A stretch of DNA of 64,000 nucleotides from Bradyrhizobium sp. SRL28 (GCF_018596315.1 NZ_JAHEAG010000015.1:62001-126000), one strand, 5' to 3'; positions 24,039 to 33,354 are shown, counted from the stretch's first letter. Program-made: numbers and translations. Notes: generated by a model from the letters alone, not told the origin.

Positions 24039-24551
24039 ATGAAAAACAGGGTTCGAGGCTCGATCAGTGTCTATGGGTTCGCTGTGTTGCTATTGGGCAC
24101 ATGCGGATCAGGCCCTGCGCTGGCACAATCCGGCAGCTCCGGCGGCAGCATCGGCAACGATGAGAAATCGCTGTCCGGTTCGCGCGAGGCGCCTCGCGCG
24201 GTCGAATCCTCCAAGCCGGCACGGCGCGGCAAACCCGAATCCGACGAGCCGCGCCGCGCGTCGCGCAAAAGCGGCGGTGAAGGCGGTGGTGGCAATTTCG
24301 ATGGCTCATGGGTTTCCGTTGCCGTGGGCACGCCTTGCGGCAGCGCCACCGAGAGATTTGTCATCTCCGGCGGCAGGATTTCGGGTGAGTTGAGCTCCGG
24401 GTCAGTCAGCCCAAATGGCTCCACGCGGAGCGGCGGATCGGTCCAGGGCTTGAGTTGGAACAGTTCCGGGCGTTTTTCGGGCCGCACCGGCTCCGGCTCA
24501 TTCGTGCGATCCGATGGCTGTACCGGCCGCTGGACCGCCTCCAAACAGTAG
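24039..24551 (+). CDS. Exported Gly/Ser-rich protein, paralogue B
   Basis: 170 residues from ATG 24039 (MKNRVRGSISVYG); a longer frame exists but the ATG gives a normal signal peptide ending near ALAQ. The mature part repeats the plan of the preceding gene: SGSSGGSIGNDEKSLSGSRE, Arg-rich linker (PARRGKPESDEPRRASRK), a Gly run, FDGSWVSVAVGTPC, and the end GSFVRSDGCTGRWTASKQ. The pair is a tandem duplication with the ends conserved and the middle diverged. Arg-rich linkers are the sort of sequence an Arg-specific caspase homologue could cut (inference). Confidence 0.75.
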   Translation: MKNRVRGSISVYGFAVLLLGTCGSGPALAQSGSSGGSIGNDEKSLSGSREAPRAVESSKPARRGKPESDEPRRASRKSGGEGGGGNFDGSWVSVAVGTPCGSATERFVISGGRISGELSSGSVSPNGSTRSGGSVQGLSWNSSGRFSGRTGSGSFVRSDGCTGRWTASKQ

Positions 24552-24710
24552 GAAAAAACGCCGGTTTTTCATGGCTGTAGCCCGCCTCAAATTGAGGCGG
24601 AACACTGGCCCCAATTATACCCCATCCGCTCCGAAATTGCGGCTCATTGCCACCCAAGTCTCTGACCAGATTGGGCACGTAAAGAGTCGCGTAGCGTTGC
24701 GTTGCCGGGG

Positions 24711-25835
24711 ATGTTGATGTCGAACCGTTCGGTGAAATTCGTCCCGGCTCTGTTTGCCGGTGTTGTGGCAGGTGCCAATCTCGCCACAATGACGGATCTC
24801 CGGGCGCAGGTAATATCAACGGCGGAAGCCGCCATGCCAGCGACCCAGGCCGCCGCGGACAGTTGCCTGTCGGCGCCGAAGGGCGCTACTCCCTCCGGCA
24901 GCCATTGGTACTATCGCATCGACCGCGTCACCAAACGTCAATGCTGGTATCTCCGGGAGGAGAGCGACACGGCCGACGACAAGTTCGCGCGCGCCGCGCC
25001 GCCAGCTTCGGCGCCTCCGTCAGTTTCGGCCCCCGCGCCGTCTTCGGCCGCAGCAGAACCGACGCCGCCGCAGCAACGAACGATCACACGCAAGTCGATC
25101 TCCGACGCACGTGCCGAATGGGTCTCCCAGCAACCGCGCGCCGAGCAGAATTCGCCCGCCAGAGCCGAGCCGCGAACGGTTGCCGCAGCTCCCGCACCGG
25201 CCGCTCAAAATATCCAGCGTGCAGCCATGCCGAGCGTGCTTGCGCCGGCGCCGCTGTCGTCGATGCGATGGAACGACGCTCCCACCACGAGATCTCTGGC
25301 CAATCCGGCCGATCTCCAGGTCGCCGCCGCCAACCCGCCCGCAGCCCAGCCGCCACAGGCCGAGGAAGTGCAGCAGCCCGCGGCAGCAGATCAGGTTGCG
25401 CCCGTCGCAGCGGAAGCGGCGACGGCAAAGCCGACCGCATCGCTGCAGAAGCTGCTTCTGGTGATGGCCGCCGCCCTCGCGCTGGCCGGCCTTACGGTAA
25501 GCGCGATCGTCAGGATCGGCCGCATGCGGGCACGCCGCGCCATGCGCCGCAAGCGGCGCGCGATGTGGGATTCCGCAAAGACCGCAAAGACAAGGCGGCG
25601 TTCGCCGCAACCGATGTTCCATGACGAGGACGCCGGGCTGCGGCGTACCGCAGGCGTGCACAATCCGCGCGTGCCCCAGGAAAGGACAACGCGCGTGCCC
25701 CGAGAGCGGCCACGCGCACCGCAGGAGCGGCCACGTGCGCCCCAGGAACGGCGACACGTGCCCAACCAGGATCGGGAGCGGGAGCTGCAGGTTACGGAAA
25801 TGCTGGCCCGGCTCGCCCGCAGCGCGCAGACGTAA
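24711..25835 (+). CDS. Pro/Ala-rich membrane protein
   Basis: 374 residues from ATG 24711 (ATG 24717 equally possible). A signal-like N-terminus (VKFVPALFAGVVAGANLATM) is followed by SGSHWYYRIDRVTKRQCWYL, a motif I recall in several Bradyrhizobium proteins, then about 150 residues of low-complexity Ala/Pro/Gln. One membrane helix, LLLVMAAALALAGLTVSAIV, lies near residue 250, followed by a very basic segment (RMRARRAMRRKRRAMW) and a C-terminal heptapeptide repeat region (RAPQERP type). The topology suggests a periplasmic or disordered front part and a basic cytoplasmic tail. No known function. Confidence 0.7.
   Translation: MLMSNRSVKFVPALFAGVVAGANLATMTDLRAQVISTAEAAMPATQAAADSCLSAPKGATPSGSHWYYRIDRVTKRQCWYLREESDTADDKFARAAPPASAPPSVSAPAPSSAAAEPTPPQQRTITRKSISDARAEWVSQQPRAEQNSPARAEPRTVAAAPAPAAQNIQRAAMPSVLAPAPLSSMRWNDAPTTRSLANPADLQVAAANPPAAQPPQAEEVQQPAAADQVAPVAAEAATAKPTASLQKLLLVMAAALALAGLTVSAIVRIGRMRARRAMRRKRRAMWDSAKTAKTRRRSPQPMFHDEDAGLRRTAGVHNPRVPQERTTRVPRERPRAPQERPRAPQERRHVPNQDRERELQVTEMLARLARSAQT
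25668..25775 (+). repeat. 21-bp tandem repeat in the 3' part of the membrane protein gene
   Basis: Four to five units of seven codons, the first with one extra codon, encode RVPQERT, RVPRERP, RAPQERP, RAPQERR and a diverged HVPNQDR. Confidence 0.7.
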
Positions 25836-25853
25836 CCGAAACGGAAGCGGCGG

Positions 25854-26507
25854 CTATTTTTCCAGCTGGCGCTGCAGCTTGCGAACGAACTCGGTGAGAC
25901 CGGTGCGGCGCTCACGCTTGAGCCGCTCGGCCTTGAGGATCGACTGCACCTCGGCGAACGCGTCATCGACGTTCTGGTTGACGACGATATAGTCGTATTC
26001 CGCCCAGTGGCTGAGTTCGTGGGTGGCGCGGCTCATGCGTCCGCGAATCACCTCGTCGGAATCCTGCGCACGCGTGTGCAGCCGTTTCTCGAGATCGGCG
26101 GCCGAAGGCGGCAGGATGAAGACCCGGACCACATCAACGCTCGCCTTTTGATGCAGTTGCTGAGTACCCTGCCAGTCGATGTCGAACAAAACATCCTGCC
26201 CCGCCGACAATGCCGCTTCGACCGGCGCGCGCGGCGTACCGTACAAATTGTCGAACACGGTCGCCCATTCCAGCAGTTCGCCCTGCGCGACCATCGCCTC
26301 GAACTTGGGTTTGTCGACGAAGAAATAATCGCTGCCATCGACTTCGCCCGGCCGCATCGGCCGCGTCGTCGCTGAAACCGACATCTTCAGGCCCGGCTCG
26401 CGCTCAAGCAGCATGCGCGACAGCGTCGTCTTGCCCGCGCCCGAAGGCGACGACAGCACGAACATCAGCCCTCGCCGTTCAACCCCGTCGAAACCAGAAG
26501 CCACCAT
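25854..26507 (-). CDS. gmk: Guanylate kinase
   Basis: 217 residues. It phosphorylates GMP to GDP using ATP. The P-loop is LSSPSGAGKTTLSRMLL (about residues 18-34), followed by SVSATTRPMRPGEVDGSDYFFV for GMP binding, LLEWATVFDNLYGTPR, and VLFDIDWQGTQQL. The ORF begins MVASGFDGVERRGLMFVLSS; the ATG at residue 15 (MFVLSS) could be the real start. Three bases separate it from the yicC stop. Last gene of the fabD-led minus-strand cluster. Confidence 0.95.
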   Translation of the reverse strand: MVASGFDGVERRGLMFVLSSPSGAGKTTLSRMLLEREPGLKMSVSATTRPMRPGEVDGSDYFFVDKPKFEAMVAQGELLEWATVFDNLYGTPRAPVEAALSAGQDVLFDIDWQGTQQLHQKASVDVVRVFILPPSAADLEKRLHTRAQDSDEVIRGRMSRATHELSHWAEYDYIVVNQNVDDAFAEVQSILKAERLKRERRTGLTEFVRKLQRQLEK

Positions 26508-26510
26508 CCG

Positions 26511-27398
26511 TCACTCCAGATTCTGGACCTGCTCGCGGAACTGCTCGACCACGTTTTTCATCTCGAGCCCGGTCTGGGTCAATTCCAGATCGTTCGATTT
26601 GGAGCAGCAGGTATTGACCTCGCGGTTGAATTCCTGGGAGAGGAAGTCTAGCCGCCGGCCGACCGGTCCGCCCTTGCCGATCATCTCACGGGCCTGCGCG
26701 ACGTGCGAGGCGATGCGGTCGAGCTCTTCGCGGATGTCGGCCTTGGTCGCGATCAGGATCGCTTCCTGATTGAGCCTGTCAGTATCGAAACGCTCGGAAG
26801 TCTCCAGCAGCGCCGCCACCTGCTCGGCCAGGCGCGCCCTGATCGCCTCCGGCTTGCGGCCGGGCGCAGCCTCGGCCTTTTTCGCCAGTCTCTCGATTTC
26901 ATCCATGCGCTGCATGAGAATTTGTCCGAGCGTCACGCCTTCGCGGCGGCGCATCTCGACGAGGTGGGCGAGCGCCTGCTCGAAGGCGGCCGCAGCCGCA
27001 TCCCTCGCCGCCTTGTCTTCCGCCTCGTCGCTTTCGGGCTCGACGACTTCGATGACGCCCTTGATGCCGAGGAGACCGTCGATGCTGGGTGCCACGGCGT
27101 CGATCCTGCCGGCGAGTTCGCCCGCGACCTTCACGATCGAGGCGAGCACGTCTTCATTGATGCGCACGGTCGAGACCGCGTTGGCGCGCTTGACGCTGAG
27201 GTTGGCGTAGACCGTGCCCCGCGACAGCACCTCGCCGGCGCGTTTCTTGGCAAAGGCCTCCAGCTCGTCCCAGCCGGGCGGCAGCCGCAAGCGCAGATCA
27301 AAACCCTTGGCGTTGACCGACTTCAACTCCCATTCGAACGTATAGGGGCCGCTGGCGCCGTGACTCCGGGCAAAACCGGTCATGCTCGATAGCGCCAT
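26511..27398 (-). CDS. yicC: YicC family endoribonuclease-like protein
   Basis: 295 residues from ATG 27398 (MALSSMTGFARSHG), the standard YicC start; 25 more open codons upstream are not family-like. The YicC N-terminal domain (WELKSVNAKGFDLRLRLPPG) and the C-terminal DUF1732 segment (DIREELDRIASHVAQAREM, GRRLDFLSQEFNREVNT) are complete. Members are reported to act as endoribonucleases on small RNA. Gene order mltG-yicC-gmk is conserved in alphaproteobacteria. Confidence 0.93.
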   Translation of the reverse strand: MALSSMTGFARSHGASGPYTFEWELKSVNAKGFDLRLRLPPGWDELEAFAKKRAGEVLSRGTVYANLSVKRANAVSTVRINEDVLASIVKVAGELAGRIDAVAPSIDGLLGIKGVIEVVEPESDEAEDKAARDAAAAAFEQALAHLVEMRRREGVTLGQILMQRMDEIERLAKKAEAAPGRKPEAIRARLAEQVAALLETSERFDTDRLNQEAILIATKADIREELDRIASHVAQAREMIGKGGPVGRRLDFLSQEFNREVNTCCSKSNDLELTQTGLEMKNVVEQFREQVQNLE

Positions 27399-27525
27399 CG
27401 CGTAATACTCTCCGAAAGACAGGGATTTCGAGACTCGAAAGGAACGGCGGGACCTTAAGCCGATTTCCGCCAAAGTGGAATTGCGTTCCGGCGGTGGCCG
27501 GAACGACTATTCAACCGACCGGGCG

Positions 27526-28803
27526 TCAGCGCTGAACCACCGGCGGTGTCGTGGTCGACTGCGCGGCGCCCTGGCGGCCTGGCGCCGCAGCAGGTGCCGC
27601 AGGACGTGCGGGCGGCTTTTTCGCTGGCGCCGCCCCACGCGGCGTGGTCGCGGTGGTATCGGCCGGCGCTCCGGCCGCGGTGGGCGGTGGCGCATCCTCT
27701 GACGGTTCGACGGTGTCGTTCTGAATCTGTTTTTCGAGCGCCCGCAGCTTGGCGACGTTCTTCTGGTGCTGGTCGTAGGTCTCGGTGAAGGCGTGCCCGC
27801 CGGTCCCGTCGGCCACGAAGAACAGGTCGCGCGTGCGCGCCGGGTTGGCCGCCGCTTCGAGCGAGGCACGGCCCGGATTGGCGATCGGTCCGGGCGGCAG
27901 GCCCTCGATCACATAGGTGTTGTAGGGCGAAGGCTGCGTGATCTCGGAGCGCTTGATCGGCCGGCCCAGCGTTCCCTTGCCGCCGACCAGGCCGTAGATG
28001 ATGGTCGGATCGGACTGCAGCTTGATCCTCTGCCGCAGGCGATTGGTGAATACGGCGGCCACGCGGCTGCGCTCGTCGGCCCGGCCGGTTTCCTTCTCGA
28101 TGATCGACGCCAGCGTGATGAGCTGTTCCGGCGACTTGACCAGAACGTCCGGATTGCGGCGCTCCCAGATCTCCGCAAGCACCCGCTTCTGGCTCTGTTG
28201 CAAGCGGTGGATCACCTGCTCGCGCGTGGTGCCGCGCGGGAATTTGTAGGTCTCCGGCAGCAGCGTGCCTTCGCGCGGCATTTCCCGCACGCTCCCAGCG
28301 AAGATGTCATTGTCGATGAGCCGCAACACGATCTGTTCGGACGTCAGGCCTTCGGGAATCGTGACGGCGTGCTGCACCACCTTGCCCTCGACGATGGTGG
28401 CGATGACATCGCGCAGGCTGGCATTCTTCTGGAAGGAATATTCACCCGGCTTGAGGTCGGAACTCGCCTTCAGCGCAAACACACCGCCGATGAATACCCA
28501 GGGATTGACGTTGATCACGCCCTCACGCAGCAGCGCGTCGGCGATGTCGCGCTTGCCGGCACGCGAGGGAATGTTGACGATCTTGTCTTCCCGCAGCGGA
28601 CCCTGCGCTTCCAGGATTTGTCTGCCGTAATAGTACACCGCTCCCGCGCCGATCATCAGGATGATCAGGATGGTGATGATGGCATTGCCGACGACCACGA
28701 AGGGATTGCGGGCGCGCTCCGACCGCTTCGGCGGCGGCGGCACCTGCTCGGGCTCCAACGCAGCGCGCGGGCTCCGTGGTGAAATGGGCGGCCTCTCACT
28801 CAT
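27526..28803 (-). CDS. mltG: Endolytic murein transglycosylase
   Basis: 425 residues. One N-terminal membrane helix (VGNAIITILIILMIGAGAVY) anchors a periplasmic YceG/MltG domain that cuts glycan strands and sets their length. LPETYKFPRGTTREQV and the catalytic ASIIEKETGRADER with its Glu, then SDPTIIYGL and PSPYNTYVIEGLPPGPIANP, are all present. The N-terminal cytoplasmic part is Pro-rich (EPEQVPPPPKR), and a Pro/Ala/Thr-rich C-terminal tail of about 70 residues extends beyond the catalytic domain. Sits between fabF and yicC. Confidence 0.94.
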   Translation of the reverse strand: MSERPPISPRSPRAALEPEQVPPPPKRSERARNPFVVVGNAIITILIILMIGAGAVYYYGRQILEAQGPLREDKIVNIPSRAGKRDIADALLREGVINVNPWVFIGGVFALKASSDLKPGEYSFQKNASLRDVIATIVEGKVVQHAVTIPEGLTSEQIVLRLIDNDIFAGSVREMPREGTLLPETYKFPRGTTREQVIHRLQQSQKRVLAEIWERRNPDVLVKSPEQLITLASIIEKETGRADERSRVAAVFTNRLRQRIKLQSDPTIIYGLVGGKGTLGRPIKRSEITQPSPYNTYVIEGLPPGPIANPGRASLEAAANPARTRDLFFVADGTGGHAFTETYDQHQKNVAKLRALEKQIQNDTVEPSEDAPPPTAAGAPADTTATTPRGAAPAKKPPARPAAPAAAPGRQGAAQSTTTPPVVQR

Positions 28804-28929
28804 CGATGCAACCTGAATCCTGTCGGTTCAATCGCGGCCCGGCAATCCCCTGCCCGGCCGATAGCATACGCCCGTATGTAGAAGTCATCGCCGAATACGG
28901 CAAAACGGTGGAGTAGTTATAAACACTTG

Positions 28930-30195
28930 CTAGTCAGCCACGCGCCGAACGATCACGGAGGCATTGGTGCCACCGAAACCGAAGGAATTCGACAGCGCGA
29001 CGTTAATCTCGCGCTTGCGCGCCGTCTGCGGCACCAGATCGATTGCCGTTTCCACCGACGGATTTTCCAAATTGATGGTGGGAGGAGCGACATTGTCGCG
29101 AATCGCAAGGATACTGAAAATGGCCTCGATCGCGCCGGCAGCACCGAGCAGGTGTCCGGTCGACGATTTCGTCGACGACATCGATACCTTGGAGGCGGCG
29201 TTGCCGAGCAGCCGCTCCACCGCGCCGAGTTCGATCTCGTCGCCGATCTGCGTCGAGGTTCCGTGCGCGTTGATGTAGTCGATATCGGATACCGCTATCC
29301 CGGCGCGCTTGATCGCCGCGCTCATGCTGCGGAAGCCGCCATCGCCATCCGGCGACGGCGAGGTGATGTGATAGGCGTCGCCCGACAGGCCATAGCCCAC
29401 CACTTCGCAATAGATTCGCGCACCGCGCTTTTTCGCGTGCTCATATTCCTCGAGCACGACGACGCCGGCGCCCTCGCCCATCACGAAACCATCGCGATCC
29501 TTGTCGTAGGGTCGCGAAGCTCTTTGCGGCGCGTCGTTGTAGCCGGTCGAGAGAGCGCGCGCAGCGCAGAATCCCGCCATTGCCAGCCGGCAGATCGGCG
29601 ATTCGGTCCCGCCCGCCACCATGACGTCGGCGTCGCCGAGCGCAATCAGCCTGGCACCATCGCCGATCGCATGCGCGCCGGTCGAACACGCCGTCACCAC
29701 GGAATGGTTGGGACCCTTGAGGCCGTGCTCGATCGAGACATAGCCGGAAGCGAGATTGATCAGGCGTCCCGGGATGAAGAACGGCGATACCCTGCGCGGC
29801 CCGCGCTCCTTCAGAAGCAACGCCGTATCGGCGATGCCGGACAGGCCGCCGATCCCCGAACCGATCAGGGTGCCGGTGGCGCATTTGTCTTCTTCGGTCG
29901 AGGGATGCCAGTCGGCATCGTCGAGCGCCTGGCGCGCCGCAGCCATCGCAAAGATGATGAAATCATCGACCTTGCGCTGTTCTTTCGGCTCCATCCACTG
30001 GTCGGGATTGAAAGTGCCATCACTGCCGTCGCCGCGTGGAATCACGCAGGCGATCTGGCTGGCAAGATCGGCGACTTCGAATGTATCGATCTTCCTGGCG
30101 CCGCTCTGGCCGTTGAGGATTCGCGTCCACGTTGTGTCAACGCCGCAGCCGAGCGGCGTAACCATGCCCAGCCCCGTGACGACAACCCGTCTCAT
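28930..30195 (-). CDS. fabF: Beta-ketoacyl-ACP synthase II
   Basis: 421 residues, typical length. It condenses malonyl-ACP with growing acyl-ACP. The nucleophile Cys is in VTACSTGAHAIGDG (about residue 168); the two catalytic His are in NAHGTSTQIGD and STGHLLGAAGAIEA. The start MRRVVVTGLGMVTPLGCG is standard. It follows acpP by about 96 bases on the same strand within the fatty-acid synthesis cluster. Confidence 0.96.
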   Translation of the reverse strand: MRRVVVTGLGMVTPLGCGVDTTWTRILNGQSGARKIDTFEVADLASQIACVIPRGDGSDGTFNPDQWMEPKEQRKVDDFIIFAMAAARQALDDADWHPSTEEDKCATGTLIGSGIGGLSGIADTALLLKERGPRRVSPFFIPGRLINLASGYVSIEHGLKGPNHSVVTACSTGAHAIGDGARLIALGDADVMVAGGTESPICRLAMAGFCAARALSTGYNDAPQRASRPYDKDRDGFVMGEGAGVVVLEEYEHAKKRGARIYCEVVGYGLSGDAYHITSPSPDGDGGFRSMSAAIKRAGIAVSDIDYINAHGTSTQIGDEIELGAVERLLGNAASKVSMSSTKSSTGHLLGAAGAIEAIFSILAIRDNVAPPTINLENPSVETAIDLVPQTARKREINVALSNSFGFGGTNASVIVRRVAD

Positions 30196-30291
30196 GTCAA
30201 AACTCCAGCCCGAAACCAGCGGCCCAAAACAAGAAACCGGGGGACCGTTCTACAACGGCCCGTCCGGCTCTGTCTCTACCCGCCCGGGACG

Positions 30292-30531
30292 TCAGCTTTT
30301 CGCGTTCTTCTCGAGAAACTTCGTAGCGTCGCCGACGGTCAAAATCGTCTCGGCGGCGTCATCAGGGATTTCGCAACCGAACTCTTCTTCAAATGCCATC
30401 ACAAGCTCGACGGTGTCGAGACTGTCGGCGCCGAGATCGTCAATGAAACTTGCGTTGTCGACGACCTTATCGGGTTCAACACCGAGGTGTTCGACCACAA
30501 TCTTCTTAACCCGCTCGCCAATCTCACTCAT
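30292..30531 (-). CDS. acpP: Acyl carrier protein
   Basis: 79 residues, highly acidic. The phosphopantetheine attachment Ser is in GADSLDTVELVMAFEEEFG (Ser37). It carries growing acyl chains for the Fab enzymes encoded on both sides. About 304 bases separate it from fabG upstream, enough for its own promoter, as is usual for this abundantly made protein. Confidence 0.97.
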   Translation of the reverse strand: MSEIGERVKKIVVEHLGVEPDKVVDNASFIDDLGADSLDTVELVMAFEEEFGCEIPDDAAETILTVGDATKFLEKNAKS

Positions 30532-30835
30532 CGTTTAACCTCGTGCTTGTTCCATTGGACCCGACCCCAAGACGCTATAGAGACGCTACGAGCTATCGTG
30601 GTCGTTAAACTTCCTTCGCTATCGCGCATAGTCTTGATTCGGCCCGGTGGTAGCCGACAAAGCCCCGGCGAACGGCAGGCGTCGCCACGCCAATATACAG
30701 GGTTTCAAAATCCTGCAATGGCCTTGTTTGCCCATCCGTCGGGGGTTCGGTTACCATACTTCCCAAGCCCTGACTACAACCTCCACCACCCCGGCGAAAC
30801 GGCCTTTGGCCGCATCGATCGGGGCGATAACTGGC
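30532..30835. other. Intergenic region fabG / acpP
   Basis: 304 bases, probably the acpP promoter and leader on the minus strand. I see no clear -35/-10 pair, strong hairpin or small gene in it. Confidence 0.4.
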
Positions 30836-31573
30836 TCAAAACATGGCCATTCCGCCGTTGACGTGAATAGTCTGGCCGGTGACGTAGGCCGCCTCGTTCG
30901 ACGCGAGATAGACGGCCGCCGCGGCGATGTCCTCCGGCGTGCCCAGCCGCGCCGCAGGAACCTTCGTCAGGATGGTCTCGCGCTGCTTGTCGTTGAGCGC
31001 GTCGGTCATCGGCGTCTTGATAAAGCCCGGCGCAATGCAATTGGCGGTGACGTTGCGCTTGGCGTATTCCGCACCCAGCGTCTTGATCAGGCCGATGATT
31101 CCGGCCTTCGACGCGGTGTAGTTGGCCTGGCCGGGGTTGCCGGTTACACCGACGATCGAGGTGATCGCAATAATCCGGCCGAAGCGCTTGCGCATCATCA
31201 ATTTGGTCGCGGCGCGGGCGAGACGGAAGGTCGCGGTCAGATTGACCTGGATGACGTCGTCCCAATCCGCGTCGCGCAACTGCACGAAAAGGTTGTCGCG
31301 CGTGATCCCGGCATTGGCGATCAGGATGTCGACCTGCCCCATCGCGGCTTCCGCCGCGGGCACCAGCGCCTCGACATCAGCGCTGTCGGAGAGGTTGCAC
31401 GGCAGCACATGGACGCGATCGCCAAGCTTGCCGGCGAACGAATCCAGCACCTCGCGGCGCGTTCCGGAAATAGCCACCGTCGCACCCTGCGCATGCAACG
31501 CCTGCGCGATCGCCCCGCCAATGCCGCCGGTCGCGCCGGTCACCAGCGCCGTCCTGCCCGTCAAATCGAACAT
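30836..31573 (-). CDS. fabG: 3-oxoacyl-ACP reductase
   Basis: 245 residues from ATG 31573 (MFDLTGRTALVTGATGG). Short-chain dehydrogenase that reduces beta-ketoacyl-ACP with NADPH. It shows TGATGGIG for cofactor binding, ANAGITRD, the catalytic Ser in ITSIVGVTGN, and YTASKAG with Tyr and Lys. The end VTGQTIHVNGGMAMF is typical of FabG. Starts 21 bases after the fabD stop. Confidence 0.96.
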   Translation of the reverse strand: MFDLTGRTALVTGATGGIGGAIAQALHAQGATVAISGTRREVLDSFAGKLGDRVHVLPCNLSDSADVEALVPAAEAAMGQVDILIANAGITRDNLFVQLRDADWDDVIQVNLTATFRLARAATKLMMRKRFGRIIAITSIVGVTGNPGQANYTASKAGIIGLIKTLGAEYAKRNVTANCIAPGFIKTPMTDALNDKQRETILTKVPAARLGTPEDIAAAAVYLASNEAAYVTGQTIHVNGGMAMF

Positions 31574-31594
31574 CAATGTCTCCTTCCGGGAGCT

Positions 31595-32548
31595 TTAGGC
31601 CGAAGCCGCCAATGCGTCCTTGGCCGCCGCAATATCGTTGGGTCCCCCGATCGACACGCCGACCGCGCCGTCGGCGATGCGCTTGACCAGCCCGCTCAGC
31701 ACCTTGCCGGCGCCGATTTCGAAGAACCGCGTGACGCCATGACCTGCCATGTAAGCCACCGACTCGCGCCAGCGCACGGTACCCGTCACCTGCTCGATCA
31801 GGCGGCGGCGAATCTCGTCGGGATCGGTGATCGGCGCAGCCAGCACGTTCGACACCAGCGGCGAGGCCGGCGCCTTGATCGTCACGCCCGCCAGCGCCTC
31901 CGCCATCGCATCGGCCGCAGGCTGCATCAGCTTGCAATGGAACGGTGCGGACACCGGCAGCAGCATCGCGCGCTTGGCGCCCTTGGTCTTGGCGATTTCG
32001 AGCGCGCGCTCGACGGCGGCCTTGTCGCCGGACACCACCACCTGCCCGCCGCCATTGTCGTTGGCGGCCTGGCAGACCTGCCCCTGCGCCGCTTCGCTGG
32101 CAACCGCCATCGCGGCCTCATAATCGAGCCCGAGCAATGCGGCCATGGCGCCGGCGCCGACCGGCACGGCCTTTTGCATCGCAAGGCCGCGGGTACGCAG
32201 CAGGCGCGCGGTATCGCTGAGGCTGAGGCTGCCGGCCGCAGCCAGCGCGGAATATTCACCGAGTGAATGGCCGGCGACGAAGGCGGCATCCCGCCCGACG
32301 GAAAAGCCCGCCTCGGTCTCCAGTACCCGCAGCGTGGCGATCGAGACCGCCATCAGGGCCGGCTGGGCATTTTCGGTGAGCTGGAGGGTTTCGGCCGGGC
32401 CGTCCCAGATGATGGCGGTCAGCTTCTCGCCGAGCGCCGAATCGACCTCGTCGAACACCGCCCGCGCGGCCGGAAAGCCCTCCGCCAGGGCCTTGCCCAT
32501 GCCGACCGCCTGGGAACCTTGTCCCGGAAACGTAAATGCAGCCGTCAT
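31595..32548 (-). CDS. fabD: Malonyl-CoA:ACP transacylase
   Basis: 317 residues from ATG 32548 (MTAAFTFPGQGSQAVGMG), the standard FabD start; 54 open codons upstream are ignored. The active Ser is in GHSLGEYSAL (about residue 92), the Gln of the FPGQGSQ motif is present, and the catalytic His is in VSAPFHCKLM. It loads malonyl groups onto ACP and heads the cluster fabD-fabG-acpP-fabF-mltG-yicC-gmk. Confidence 0.96.
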   Translation of the reverse strand: MTAAFTFPGQGSQAVGMGKALAEGFPAARAVFDEVDSALGEKLTAIIWDGPAETLQLTENAQPALMAVSIATLRVLETEAGFSVGRDAAFVAGHSLGEYSALAAAGSLSLSDTARLLRTRGLAMQKAVPVGAGAMAALLGLDYEAAMAVASEAAQGQVCQAANDNGGGQVVVSGDKAAVERALEIAKTKGAKRAMLLPVSAPFHCKLMQPAADAMAEALAGVTIKAPASPLVSNVLAAPITDPDEIRRRLIEQVTGTVRWRESVAYMAGHGVTRFFEIGAGKVLSGLVKRIADGAVGVSIGGPNDIAAAKDALAASA

Positions 32549-32657
32549 CGGCGCTCCCTCATTCGAATGGGGGTCGTAAGACACTGACCGAGGCCGGGAT
32601 GTCAAGCCGCGGTGCGGGATGACGCGCTCCGTGGGAAGGTCAGGTATTGGGGCGAGC

Positions 32658-33284
32658 TCAGCGTTCTTGCAGCGCCAAACGGACACCCAGCGTACAATAG
32701 ATCCCGCCAACCACCTTGCCCTGCCATTTCAACACCGTGGGATTTCGACGGAGGAAGCTGCCGAGACCGCCCGCGCAAACCGCAAAAACCACCGTGCTGA
32801 CGAGCCCCAACAGGACAAAAAGGATGCCCAGTATCGTCAATTGAAGCATGACCGATCCGTTCTCGGGCACAACGAATTGGGGAAGGAACGCAAGGAAGAA
32901 AAGCGCTGTCTTTGGATTCAGCACCTCCGCCAAAATAGCCTGCCTAAATGCCTTGCCGGCCGAGATTGGTAGTGCGCCGGCGGTCAGATTTGCCGGCGTT
33001 CTCTCAAGAATTGCACGAAGGCCGAGATAAACGAGATACGCCGCGCCAATGTATTTGATGATGCTGAACAGCACCGCCGAAGTGGCAATGATCGCCGAGA
33101 TACCGACGATCGCCATGAAGGTATGAATCATGTCGCCAGCGGCGATCCCGACGCCGGTAGCGATTCCCGCCTTGGTGCCCGAACTCGTTGCCCGTGCAAC
33201 CGTGAGGAGCGTAGCGGGACCCGGAATGAATACAAAGCCAAGCACAACCGCCCCATAAGCAACCAAGGTAGTCAGATCGATCAT
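32658..33284 (-). CDS. LysE/RhtB family amino-acid exporter
   Basis: 208 residues from ATG 33284 (MIDLTTLVAYGAVVLGFVFI), with GGAG upstream. Six hydrophobic helices and the family signature PGPATLLTVARATSSGTKAG near the N-terminus, then LNPKTALFFLAFLPQFV in the middle. Members export amino acids or related metabolites such as homoserine or lysine; the substrate cannot be told here. Confidence 0.9.
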   Translation of the reverse strand: MIDLTTLVAYGAVVLGFVFIPGPATLLTVARATSSGTKAGIATGVGIAAGDMIHTFMAIVGISAIIATSAVLFSIIKYIGAAYLVYLGLRAILERTPANLTAGALPISAGKAFRQAILAEVLNPKTALFFLAFLPQFVVPENGSVMLQLTILGILFVLLGLVSTVVFAVCAGGLGSFLRRNPTVLKWQGKVVGGIYCTLGVRLALQER

Positions 33285-33354
33285 CCACTGGCTCCTTTCA
33301 CGGCCATTGTCGCTCGGGGAAGTCAGCGCTGAGCGAAAAGGAAAAGGTTCAGCT

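Noticed and set aside
28927..30861. 644-codon plus-strand frame opposite fabF and acpP
   Set aside because: It is the mirror of confident genes; composition is shadow-like and no ribosome site precedes it.
30647..32266. 539-codon plus-strand frame opposite fabG and fabD
   Set aside because: Antisense to both Fab genes; His/Arg-rich low-information translation.
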